From NCBI GenBank assembly GCA_003342815.1, contig PTEX01000280.1, positions 561,771 through 625,770 on the forward strand: DNA of 64,000 nucleotides, given 5' to 3'. Below the pieces are notes generated by a model. That model was not told the DNA's origin and did not search any database. It saw only the letters and a program-made list of their open reading frames with translations. Positions 38,311 through 50,402 of this stretch are shown here, piece by piece (within the stretch, counting starts at the first letter, position 1; each line of letters opens with the position of its first letter). The position numbers and the translations under genes are program-made. The stretch is from Eudromia elegans. Taxonomy: Eukaryota > Chordata > Aves > Tinamiformes > Tinamidae.

Positions 38311-41300
38311 CTTCTTGAATGCAAACTTAAATGCACTTCTGTAAATTATAGCTGTTACATTTTTTTCTTTTTTTTTTCCCGCCCCAGGAAATTGCTACAG
38401 ATTTAAATTTAATTAATAACATTCTTAATTTTAGGAATAAACTATTTTCAGATTGATGAGCTCAAAAATTCCTGTGATCGCATTTTATAGAAGTTGGGAT
38501 CTTTTGGCAATGGACTTTTTCAAAATGTTATAATAGTAAGTCATGACTGATAACATACCATACTATGGAAATCTCATATCTGGTCATTACAAATAGTCCT
38601 CCAAACCATGTAGAACTAATTCATTTCTTCCTAAGTACCTTGTAATCTAGAAAAGAAATTGGATTCAAATTCCACTTCAGAGTGAGAAAACTATTATTTG
38701 CCCATGGGATCTGCTCATTTCCAATGTCATGAGACCAGCTTCTTTAGTCATGAGGGAGATTTTTGTGCAGTTTTCCAAGCTCAGAAATAAAGAGCACGTG
38801 CTACTACAGTTTAATCTAAAAACTTTAGAGGTGCATACCTATTATTTCTCTTCAATTTCTAAAGATTGTCTAATTTAAGGTGAATTACAGGTAATCTTTT
38901 TTTATTGACATTCTTTTTCAGTAGAACGGTTAGCTAAAGAAATTTTTCTAATTTCTGTGGGAAGTGGGAAGACCTACTTCCATGACTGGGTCAACCAGCT
39001 AGGCAACCTGTGGCAAGCTATTTACATTATATTGCTGTGGAATGGTTTTTGACTGGAACGGTTTTTGGATATTGAATAAGAAAGAGTACGACTTTCAGAG
39101 GTCACGAGCTTCCAAAATTTCTGTTTGTTTTGCTTAGTGTTTTAGATGCTTGATTTTCTTCAAAAGTTAAGTCAAATATGTCTAATACACACAAAGGTTA
39201 GATGTGATGTATCAGGGAAATGCTTGAGCTTGATTCTAGATATAGGAAAGAAACAGAAGAAATAAAATATGGGGGATGTTGCAAGTAGAGGCTTCTCAGT
39301 CCCTCTCTTTTAATCTCTCAAATCAAAGTATTCTGACAGAGAAAGCAATCTTTGATTGTCTTTCTAAAAGTAGGAAGTCAAAAATAGGCAAAAAGAAAGA
39401 GTTTCTAAAGGCTTTGTAGATACTATTAATCCCTGTGTGGTGCACACAGATTGGAGCTTTTCTGTAATGTTCTCCAGAGAGTTTAAAAGTAATTTCTGGT
39501 GTGCAGAAAAGATAGGTGTTTCATATTTTCCTTCTTTATCCAGGGTGCCACGTCTTTGGTAAGGGAGCCACCAGTGCACTTTTAATGCAGTAATTTCTTA
39601 CTAAAGACACCCACCCCTCTCCTCTACACAAACTAAAGCAACTTTCATTTTAGACATCTTTCTGCTACATTACAGCCTCCTTTCCTTATGCTATTCCTAA
39701 TTTACCTATTTCATTGGAGTTTCTTTTCTCTATGCTGTTATTCCTTAAATATCCCAAGTAGAAGAAACAGAAATAAATATTTCATTGAGAGTTAAAAATT
39801 GCTTCTGAAAGCCAAATTCTGCAGTCTGCAGAGCAACAGTAGAGCAAATATTAAGCTTTGTGTGGAAGCATCTTGTTTCCTGAATATCTCTTAAAATTCA
39901 TGAGGCGTATTTGAGTGGGGAATAAATTAATGTGATTTTACACAGGCTGATGGGAAGGAGGAGATGAAGAGTCTTGACTTCTGTATCTGAAGATATCCTG
40001 GGAAGACTGAGCAGGAAGTTGTTCTGTGTTGTAAAGCTAAGACATGAACTGGGGTCTTGGGCTGCTGAGTGTGTCACAGATGGTCTGGGAGAAACTTGTT
40101 TCCCTTGATAAGAAGCTTCAAGTAGAGTCATGCGCAGCCAATATCAAAAAATTCTGTCTTACATTGCAGAGATATTCAATGTGAGTCAGGTCCAACTCCT
40201 TTATGAACAGGTTCTCATTATTCCCATATATATGAGGTAAAGAGTTTTATTGATTTTCCATGCTTGAAATCAAAGCTTTGTATGAAGCCCCAAATGACAT
40301 TTTCTTATCTTTGACTGTCTAATCTGCTTATCCTTGTGTGGTAATGGCTACACAACAAATTTAAAATTATGTTAGTGTTTAACTGATGATTGCGTACATC
40401 AATTTACACTCTACTTTCAGTATACTGTATAGTCATGAAGAAGGCTGCAGCAAAGAAGCAGTAAGCACTCAGTAGAGAGTTGGAGGGACGTCTCAGTTTT
40501 GTATCAGGTTCCAGGTATGGAAGAGCAGTGCAGAAGTAGAAAAAGGGAATTTCAGGAGGATCTGAACAGCTTCTGGGAAAGAGAACCAAGTCTTAGCAAC
40601 ATGTTAGGTGTTAAGTTTCTGATTCATTGAGGTACCTTAGTCTTGCATAATCATAACTTACATGCTTGAGGTTGATGGAGCCCCCACTCAAATGCCTGTG
40701 CTCTTTAACTGAAAGAAAGCCAGAATGGTCTCTGTTTCTGTGCTAATTAAATGTTGAATGATTTTAACATGTATCTGAAAAGTTTTACTCGTCTGTTACT
40801 TTTAATGAGTTGACTGTACAGTTGGATGAACACCTGATTTAAAATAGTATAAAACTACCATTTATTCTCTGGACAGAAATTCAGTTCGTTCTCTTGTTAA
40901 TTTGGCTTCCAAGGCCCCTGTAACATCCCACAGTCACATACATAAGGATAGCACATACCATCTAGCTTCCCTAAAAATAATGCCAGCTGTGTCATCATCC
41001 TACTCAAGGAGCTGGAAAGTTTCTGTCCAAAAACGGTGCTGTAATTAGGCTATTATCCTGCAGCATCAACAGTGAGTAACTCTGTCTGAACCTCTTCCCC
41101 TGGAAAATATTGTTCTGTTAACATCCAAACATCGGCACTGTAACTATAGATATACGAGGTAATTTCTCTCCTCCTGACTTGGCTCTAATGCTTTCCAGAA
41201 CTCCCTCAAGTTAATGGCAAAGTAATGGAAAAATTCTGCAATGTCAAGATGTTTATGTGCAAGGCCTCCCCTGATTCTGTGAATCCTATGCAAGGCTATA

Positions 41301-42663
41301 AAGTTTGCACAGCATTGACACCACACAGGTTAAAACTGGTTTCCATATCCTATTATCCCTCAGCTTGAGATGATCTGTCTGGGTTTTCCTTCTCCAGCCC
41401 TGAACCCTGCTCCTGGTGTTACCGTGTTCCTCGTGTCACCCTATTGCTTTGTCCTTCAATCCGCTCCATGTCCCTTTGTTCCAGGGTCTCAGCTGCGCAT
41501 GCCAGGCGGGCTTAGCAGAGAGTTGAGCCAGCCTTAACTTCTTCTGTGTTCCTGGAAGCAAATAGTTTAACAGAATGAGCTATAAGTTTGGGGAATAGCT
41601 TCGGGGACAGAAAGAATTGGAGTACTTGATATCCACAGAGGTGTTCTGTCAGAAAGCAATGAAAACTCTTGTTTGAATTGTCATGATAAACCCTCCGAGC
41701 CTAGAGAAAGTATTCCATTCTGAAAAACAGTACTCAGGGTGAGAGACCAAAAATGCCAATAGTCTTTATATTGTCCTACTTTTCATTTCTATTTCCTATT
41801 TAAAAAATATTTTAAGATTAATCTATTTGGCGTTTTGAAAGGATAATCACATTTTTTTAAGTCTGACATCTTACTGAATAGTATAGAGTTTTTTTATTTG
41901 ATTGCAAATAGCATAATCGGAGTGGGAAATGGTGGAGCTGTCTACTTTATATGCCCTTTATTTTTTCTTCTTAATTTGACATTCCAAGTTGAGGGAATAT
42001 CCTAGTTTGAGATTTTGAAACTTTGCATGATAAAAAGTTATTTGTAGGCAAGTGCTTCTTTCTGCTCAGTAAACTTATTCCTTCCTCCTCCCAACATTTT
42101 TAAGTGATTTTAAAGTAAACAAAGCTTTTTATATTCTTGTCACACTATAAGAGGGTGAGCTAAGTACATGTATCGTCTGTACAAGCATTCTACCCAGAAG
42201 CCATAGAATCAAGCAAGTTTTGTTTTATATATATTAAATACCTGCTACTTACACTTGAATGAAGGAATACAGACTTATAACTATCGTAGTTAAAACTTTT
42301 GTTCTGAATCCATATTGACAGTTTGGAATTATTGTTTATTGGTCAACTCAATATCGCAAAGTTAAACAGCCTAGTTTGTTTGTTTCTTTGTTTGATCATT
42401 GTAAAAATCTTTCCATGTTAGGAGGCAATTCATTTTGTAGCTGTCTATTTGTCCCATTGAGGTTTTTCCTGAGTCATCACAACCTTTCAAACCATCCTTC
42501 ATGAAGGGCGAATGGGACTCATCAAACAGAATAAATCTCAGACGTACAAATTGCTGACTGCTTTCTGTGGAAGAACTGCCCTCCAGATTTGGACAAGCAG
42601 TTCTACACGTCAGAACAAAAACTCTGAATCAGGTGCTTGAAGCACATGATGGACATGATAAGG

Positions 42664-42739
42664 TTAGGCAACACATAACCTGAAGCCTTTACCAATACTT
42701 ATGTGCTACCTTAGGCAGCACATAACCTGAAGCCTTTAC
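42664..42739. repeat. Tandem duplication, 29-bp copies at 47-bp period
   Basis: Copy 1 (42664-42692) and copy 2 (42711-42739) both run TTAGGCA(A/G)CACATAACC and on through TGAAGCCTTTAC. They match at 28 of 29 positions and are separated by 18 unrelated bases. The near identity implies a recent event or gene conversion. Confidence 0.9.
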
Positions 42740-44769
42740 ATGGGCTTGTCAGGAAGTAACCTGAGTTTTGGTGGATTATTTTTTTTAACTGAAGGGGTTG
42801 AGTCATCTTAATTAACACTGGAAATCTAAAGTACTATTTTTTTTTTTTTATTGTGTATCTTTGCTATAATTATATATAAAAAAGCATCTTTAAAAACTTT
42901 CACAGATTTTTAAAGATAAGATCTATTAAGCCTCTGTCTTTTATGGCAGGTAGTATAGTCTGTAAATAGTGCATTTTTGAAGATTTTCTTTTTCCCTGGA
43001 AAACTAAAGCAGAATGACTTCTTCCTGTGCCATCTAATCTAGATGAACATGAAATAATCCCTTCAATTTCCTTTGCTGTTTGTGAAGAACCTTGAATAAA
43101 CAGTATCTAGCAAATCCACAAATTAAATTTATCATCAGTACATCCTAAACAAGTCAATATAATCGCAATAGCTGTCACATTCACAATGTCAAACTACAGA
43201 AGTTTACTTTGACGTTACAGACAGCTTCTTGTAGAAAATTCTCTTCCTTGATTTTAGACATTTCGTTTCATGGGTTGTGTGATGGTGCCCTGATTATGCT
43301 AGTGGTGGTCATGCTGATGAAACAGGGCTGTTCCCCACGGCTGGAGAGGCTCAGGAGCCAAAATCGCTGTGGCCTTGGCTGAAGGCAGAAGGTGGTGGTA
43401 AATCACAAATCCCTGTGCTGTGCTTTCCTGTCTAGATGTCATCTGACTAGCAAATGCTTGTGTAAAAAGAAAACAGATTCTTTGTTTGTCTGTAGGTCAC
43501 ATCTTGAATTACTTTTACCGTGAGGGTGTTTTCCAGCATCAGTAGAGGTATAAGGATGTTCATCGTGTTTCTGCTGTCTTGCAAGAGAAACCATGGAGTG
43601 CTGGGTTGGGATTGTGCACCTGTGGCAGAGAAGGGTCAGGGCTGTGGTGGGATTGGACCTGGCACTGCTGCAGCATGGCAGGACACAGATTGACCTCCCC
43701 AGGTGGGCTGAGATAGGGCTAAGACTGGGGCTAGGAGACCAGCAAGGCTGGGAGTGTGATAATACCTGAATCCTGTCTGAGGTGAAAGCCTAATATTATG
43801 GATTTGATTGTCAGTGATTGCGAAGTTGCTGTGGGATTGGTTTGAGAGATCAGTTTACCGAGGAGAAGGACATTTCTGGGGCACAGGGTCCTTTTTGTGA
43901 AGACAGCACTTAATTACCTCAGTTTATTTTCTTTGGATACAGACTCTATCTTCAGGCTTTCCAAACAGTCTTTGCTCGTGAAGGTTATGGAAGTATAAAA
44001 AGGCCACATGTAGAGTCCCTATTTTTGGCTTGTAATAGTGATGAGTATTTGTATCTGTCAGTTTGGAGTCATGCCAGGAGACTGGTGTAGCAGTTAACCC
44101 TTGAGAGGCAAAGAAGGGAAATGTTTGCCATCTGGGATAAAACCAGAAGTCTTCAAGTTTGTCATCTGTTTTCACATTGCCTGCCCTTTCTCCACACTTG
44201 TTTTCAGCCCATGGATAAACTGCAGGTGTTAATGATATCTGAGCAGCTAGATTTTAATAGGAGCCAGACCCGAATGGGGAACTCGTGTAACTAAGAAGAG
44301 CAGTCGAGTCTTTAGCTGTGGTGGTAAACCCATCCTTGTGTGAGAAACATGAGTTCTGTGCTGCAAGTGCCCTTTCCTGAGCTGATGCCTCCAGTTAAAT
44401 ATGTAGGGCAGGAGTTCCCTCTCAGGCAGTGGCTGTTTCCCTGGGGTTTCTACTCAGAGTGGCCATCTGTGGGATGGCTGCCGGTTCCTTGCTGGGGCTC
44501 CCGAGTCCTTCTGCCGGTTCCAGCAGCAGAGCAGCTCTGTCTGCTCCCCGAGTGCAGGTGGGCACCATTTGTGCAAGGTTTTCTCGCCTGCCAGGGAGGT
44601 TCGAGAACCTCTGCTGAGACCAGAGGTGTCACAACTGCTGGCATTTTAATCCTCCTGTCCCACACGCCTGTAGGGAGTCACGCTTCAAAATGGTGCGTGA
44701 GTCTCATATGCGCTGAACTCAGGGGGGACCCTGAAAAACAAACAACAAAAATAGCTTTGTGACTGTCAT

Positions 44770-45133
44770 TTCTGCGGGGCGAAGGAGAGAGAACGCGCAG
44801 ATGCACTCTGCTGACCCTCCATTCTCTTCCCCCACGCTCTCCTCCCACAGCAGCTTACATCATTAAGCTCCTGTATAATTAAAGCTTGGTCCAAGTCGCA
44901 CTAATTCTGTTTACTGGCCGCAGCGAAGGCTATAAATACCTAATCACTTCCTCACACAGCGGCCGCTTCCTGCCGGCGGTTTGTCATTGCGAAGGATGCA
45001 GGCGCTCGCTGGGCTGCCTGTGCAGCTGCTCGCCCTGCGTGAGCGGGCCTGCCTCCGCTGCGGGCCCCCACCACGGCGCGTTCACTTCCACTCATCCCGA
45101 CTGGTCGTTGCTTGGTTTGTTTTTTTCCAATAG
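44770..45133 (+). promoter_or_regulatory. Orphan CpG-rich segment with TATA-like box; candidate promoter or enhancer
   Basis: In the middle of AT-rich intergenic DNA, CpGs become dense. By eye I count 17 in 44941-45120, plus others near 44775-44795, and a NotI-type GCGGCCGC at 44959-44966. A TATA-like GCTATAAATACC sits at 44929-44940, immediately left of the CpG cluster, preceded by AT-rich homeodomain-like words (ATAATTAAAG near 44875). A 45-codon open frame starts at 44996 and stops at 45133 (start MQALAGLPVQLLALRER); I do not recognise it and it may be chance in GC-rich DNA. The segment could be the promoter of an unannotated, possibly non-coding, transcript or an enhancer with CpG-island features. 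The strand is given by the TATA-like element only. Confidence 0.4.
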
Positions 45134-46765
45134 GAATGATGTCACTTTATAGTAACAAAAATGACAGAAAGGCTATTATTAATATATGGAGTAACTGGAA
45201 TTAGATTTGCAGCCTAAAATCAAAAGTAGGAGAAGAGACAGTGCCCTGAGTTTTCCCAAGAGATGGCTGCTTTAAGAGATGAACAGATGCTGAGCATAAC
45301 TCCACTAAAGTTGTAGCGGTGGTTAAATGACAATACCATCAATACGACGTGTTCTTTCCCCAACATGGAGTGCCTATCGGCAGGCTTTGGACAACCCAGG
45401 AGTTAAACAAGTGTCGCCTGCAGTAAGGTTTTGTAGGCATGCAAGTTCATGCAACACGCATCTCTGTAGGAAGATATAACTAGAGAGAGGGAAGAAGGGG
45501 AAAGGGAAAAAGAGCCATGATGTTCTTAATTCACAGCATCGTATGATATTGCGAAGCCATCACATAGGCTGCAGGCTAGAAATAACTAGTCACTCTTGAG
45601 GCCTGGTAGAATGGACCAGTCTTCTCTTCTTTGGGGGGTGGAGATGTTTCTACTGTGTTCATTGAGACTGTCTGTGGATGCGATCTCGTAATGAAAGGGC
45701 CCAGTCCTCAAAGCTGCTGTTCCTGCCTGCTTTGGGCTCAATGACCTTGAGCTCTTGTATCATCTATGCAAGAAAGAAAAGGCACCACCACAAACAAAAT
45801 GGAACTGAATAGATTACACATGAAAATAAATGACTAAAAACTAATCAGGCTAAACACATAGTCCTTCCTCTACACTGGCAGTTCCAGGTATAGCAACCTT
45901 TTTTCTTATCAGAGTATATAGAATAAAATTTCTATCTCTCTTCTCTCTTCTGATTTATGAAGCTCAGGGCTGCTACCTAAATCAGGTGTGCTTGTATCTT
46001 ATTTACATTTTAGCTATGCAACTGACCTGAGGATGAAAGCTGCTCTGTACATGAATGAAGACTTCAAAGTCTGTTGGTTATAACTCCAAATTGCAGAGAC
46101 TAATCTAAGTGTCCAAACCATCACCAAGGAGTGGCACAGAGCGCTTCAGTCCCGTCGAGATGTGCAGAGGCTTGCTGTGCTCTGGCAGCTGAAATGTGCC
46201 AGCTTTCGCTTGGAGTATTTTTAGTAGGTCTCTAAGCTAGGAGGGGTCAAAGACTAACAGTCACGCACCTCATCTGTGACATTTGGTATGTACCACTGCT
46301 CCAGCTAAGCCTATGGTAGAAGCATTAGCTTTTCTCTAGTTACACAGATTTTTAGTGATAGAAGTAACTTTAAAGTAGTAGCAATAATAATAATACTCTG
46401 AAATATTTGGGACAAGATCTAGACACAGGTCTATTTGAAATAGCAAAGTAGAAACAACTTCAGAGATATGAGTTGAAAACATATGTCTACGTTGGCCTCA
46501 CTCATTCTCAGCAGCAGATTGATACTGACCTGAAAGTCCCTCTGGATTTAATTTCTGAATAACGTTGTTTTGTTGCAGAACTGATCATGGAAATTGTTTT
46601 AATGGTATCTGGACCATTTAGTAAACATTAAAATTGATTTGTCTTCTCCTGTCTTCCATGCTGTTACGTATCTTTCTATTTTTCTACATTCTGCTAACAT
46701 ATGTCTTTTTTTCCTCCTTCCTCATGGAGGCAGGTATGCAAAGGATTGCTATGAGGTAGGAGTTT

Positions 46766-46782
46766 CTTTGTTTGTTTGTTTG
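46766..46782. repeat. (TTTG)n microsatellite
   Basis: About four TTTG units, with a second short TTTG/TTTTTG group just to the right. Confidence 0.75.
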
Positions 46783-49766
46783 TGGGTTGTTTTTGTTTGT
46801 TTCTTTTTGTTGCATGCAGTTTGCTAGAGAACAACAGGCTGGAGAAACTGGGATGCAGTTTGTGTCTGATGTGTATTTGGTGGACTAACTTGAGGCTTTT
46901 TGTCTCCTACTCAGCACTTCTTCCTCCCTCACCGACTCCAACCCCTGCCCAGGGAGATATCCACTCAGAGGAAGAAATGCAAAGTGCTCAGCCTCTGCTT
47001 TCAGCCTGGAGCTCCAGGTGACCGTTTAAAATCATTCTCCTCAGCTGCAGCGTAACTCTAAACGAACCTGCCTCAGGTTCAGTTTCGAGCAGCCTTCCCT
47101 CATCTCACGCTTGCTCTTGTCCAAGCACTCACTCCCTGGGTATAGAAGCAGTGCTCTGTTAACAAAGAGCTATGTGGGATCTGAGCATTACTACTACTAA
47201 AGTGTCTGTTATTTGGCCACTTGATCTAATTCTTGGAAAATATATGTTTGCATGATGTAGTGGAGTCTGAATGATGGAGTTGCACCTTATCCTAATAAAA
47301 AAGCACTTGAACCTTTTCGGTATATTACCATAGGACTTTGCTGCCCACTTCATGGGAAAGCAATTTCTACTTAGTAGGGATGCAGATAATGCAGAGTGGG
47401 CCAAAAACAGAAGAGTGTTTTTTGTTCCCTATCAACCAAGGAGAGAAATCACCACCAAAAAGCAAGGCTTGCTTGTATGTAAATATCAATTGAGTGCTAA
47501 AACTTAAGGTAATTTCATATGGAATGTATACTTTTGAAGCCAAATTCTCAGTGCAGCCTTAGGCGTGTTGCCTATACTGTTATTTTGCAAATCAGCCGTC
47601 ACACAACAACTGCGTGCGTAGTGACAATAATTTGCCTCCTTGGTTCTTTTTCTTCTCAGCTGAAAACCTTCAAGTAGTTTACCTCTACTTTTAGTTGTCT
47701 CATTTTATTATTTAATATCAACAGGAAACAAAAAGATTCTTTGGCAAAATGTTCAGTATAAGGTTCAGTGACTCGAATGAGAGAGATTTCCACAGATGAT
47801 GCAGAGCTTTTATGGGCAGAAAATGAACCTAAAATCCATTCACCTCCTTTTCATTGTCTTCTCTGGTAATTTAGAGCTCCCTGTATATATTTAATGGTGA
47901 GGAAAGGTGAACACATTTGCAGAGCTGGTTTCCGGAAAGCTAATTATGTTATAACTATATTTGTTAACAAAATAAGTTTATTCTGAAGAGATAAAAATGA
48001 ACTCATGCAAGATATTCTGCCTGTAGTCTTACCAGAGGTAGCTTACTTCAATATTTTACCTCTTTCTTGCATGCTTATCTGGGATTTATAAGCTGCCATG
48101 GATAAACAGAGGTCAGTGCAAGTTATGAATCTGCAAAACACACAAATACTTGGGCCGTGCTACTTGTCCAGTCAATGTCAGTGCAACTATTTGCATGGAT
48201 CAGGGTAGCTTGACTGTGATCTGATGCAGAGTGCATGGTAGTTATTGCTTGATCGAACCTGTCTCCTAAGGCTGGATGATTTGTCTCCTAGGTCAGCCTG
48301 CAGTTCTTGGCCAACTTCTGTACCGAGTCTTATCCAATCTGCAAGTGGCTGCTAGTCCAACATTTCAAGTCATACAAAAAGAAGAATTTAAATGAGCAAG
48401 GGAAAAATTCTGCCCCACTCAATAAATAATTGAAGATGGAGTTTGGCACACAGAAAGAGGTGTTTGAATTTGAGGATGAGGGAAGAGGAGAGAAAATGAC
48501 AAACATATAAATAATTGATTAATTCACAACAGCAGTCCCTTTGCTGCTGAGACTCGAGGAAAGTATGAAGCAGCTCTTTTCCTTTCCCATGTTTTATGGA
48601 CTATAGTGATTTATCCTTTAGACAACTGATTGTGTTATTTTGACATGACAGAATAAAACTCTGAAGGTGACTGCTACAGGCAAAGTAGTGCCCAACTTCT
48701 CTGTCTTTTCATTTGGAGAACAAGTAGTGTGCACTTGTTCTGTTACGGAGAAGCAACTGCATATTTTCTGCTTTATTTCTTTAGGCAAGTGTAATCCTTG
48801 ACCTGAACATTAGAATAGTTTTTACTATGAAATTAAATTATCAATGCTATCTCTATCTCCCTCTACATAGGAAGATACAGCTGATTTGTTTTCTGAGCCT
48901 GGGAGTCATTGCAATACCGCAGTTTCCACAGTCAGTATTTCTACTGCAGGTCTGAGGGTTGGGGATCTTTGGACTGTCCAAAGTACAGACTCTGAGAAAT
49001 TGCTTCGGTTGAGTACCTCCAAGACTGACAATGCATTTGGGAGCTAAGAAACAGTAGTTTCCACATTGCTACTGAAATCATGCAGATATAAATTCAAAAG
49101 CTATTGCCTTCGATTCTAATAATTTTGGAAGCACTGCAGATGCTCCCCACACTTCCAAAGAATTATCATTTATTCCCTCATGTCTGTCATTAAAGAGGAT
49201 ACATGAAGAAGAGTTAAATACTCAGTGCTGGAAGAACATTTTTTAAGTTTTTGTAGAATGTGCTTCAAATGGGTTCGATCCCAGCAGGACCCTACTGTTC
49301 AGGAGTACCTGTATTCATTAGGATCTAGTCTGTCAGTCTTCGTTTATTACTGGTTGAAGAGCATGTGTGTTGATTTTTGTGTGTTTGTTTTGCTTGTTTG
49401 TTTAAACAAAACCAGCTTTCTTGGCTATCTGGCTTTTTAACTCAGACAAGAGAGTTAAGTACTTGCCAAATGTGCAACAACCTGATAACTATGAGCTAGC
49501 AAGCTTACAGAACTCAAAGTGAAGATTTTAATGTATCAACACTTACTGTGTGGGGCTCCATTTATACCTCTGTGATATACACAAGAATTTATGTTTTGAT
49601 TTGAAAGATCTTAGTCAATATATAGAGCGTTGCTAACTCTTTTGCTGGAAGAAAAAGGAAGCAAACCTTTGATACCTAGTTAATCTTTTGATCCCTCTCC
49701 CCTGCCATCTTACTCTGCATTTTATATATTTGAATGCTTTGTGAGAATACATATTTATATATATAC

Positions 49767-49768
<2 letters not shown>

Positions 49769-49800
<32 letters not shown>
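49769..49800. repeat. (CA)16 microsatellite
   Basis: A pure AC/CA run of 32 bases, preceded by an ATATAT stretch. Likely polymorphic. Confidence 0.95.
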
Positions 49801-49802
<2 letters not shown>

Positions 49803-50373
49803 ATCTAAATGAGACACTGCTGGGATGGCGACCATAAAACACTGCAGCTGTGTGAATATCAAGCTTCGAAGGAGTTGTTGAATGTCTATTAGCCCCTGAG
49901 CTTGTCTTCTTTGGAGCTAGTATTTAGTGTCCTGGTATGGTAACTTGAATTTGGTTACTACCTTTTCCAATAAATTGGCAAGCTACCTCAGTTTTATTTT
50001 TAAAAGTTTTAGTCATGCTTTCATCTGACTAAAAAAAAAAAGTAGTAGTATTAATGTTGATGTCTTCCATTTAAAATATGGTAGACAACGGTCATTGAAG
50101 CCTCCTTGTTGCTGTATTTGTGTAGGAAAACTCTGCTTCCAGTAAGGACAGAGGTGAGCACAGCACTTTTCCTCCCTCAATATACTTGAAAACTCAGAAG
50201 CTGCCAGGAGAACGTAACAGTTTAATCAGACTCGTCGTATATGCCTAGGTTTGAGCATACTTGACAGGAAGTATTTTGTGCATACCATGGTAACACAGTA
50301 GTGTTATTTTTTTATAAGCCAACAACAATTTCTTTCCTTCTTTTCTCATCCTCGCTAGCACTGAGGAAAAAAA

Positions 50374-50402
50374 AATATATATTATTATATATATATATAT
50401 AT
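50374..50402. repeat. (TA)n microsatellite
   Basis: TA dinucleotides with an ATTATT interruption, directly after a nine-base A run. Confidence 0.9.

Larger units (their letters stand above)
36951..44769. other. Intergenic DNA, no gene recognised
   Basis: AT-rich DNA lacking any exon signal I can trust. It contains one decayed SINE-like relic and one recent tandem duplication. Blocks at 42420-42560 and 43080-43220 have the texture of conserved non-coding DNA. A G-rich, repeat-free patch lies at 43580-43760. Confidence 0.5.

Noticed and set aside
44886..45152. 88-codon open frame across the orphan CpG segment
   Set aside because: The start codon precedes the TATA-like box, the composition follows the CpG cluster, and no domain is recognisable. 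The segment is kept as a regulatory candidate only.
49255..49300. tRNA-like B box (GGTTCGATCCC)
   Set aside because: There is no matching A box, no anticodon arm and no acceptor stem upstream; the T-arm would have a six-base loop.
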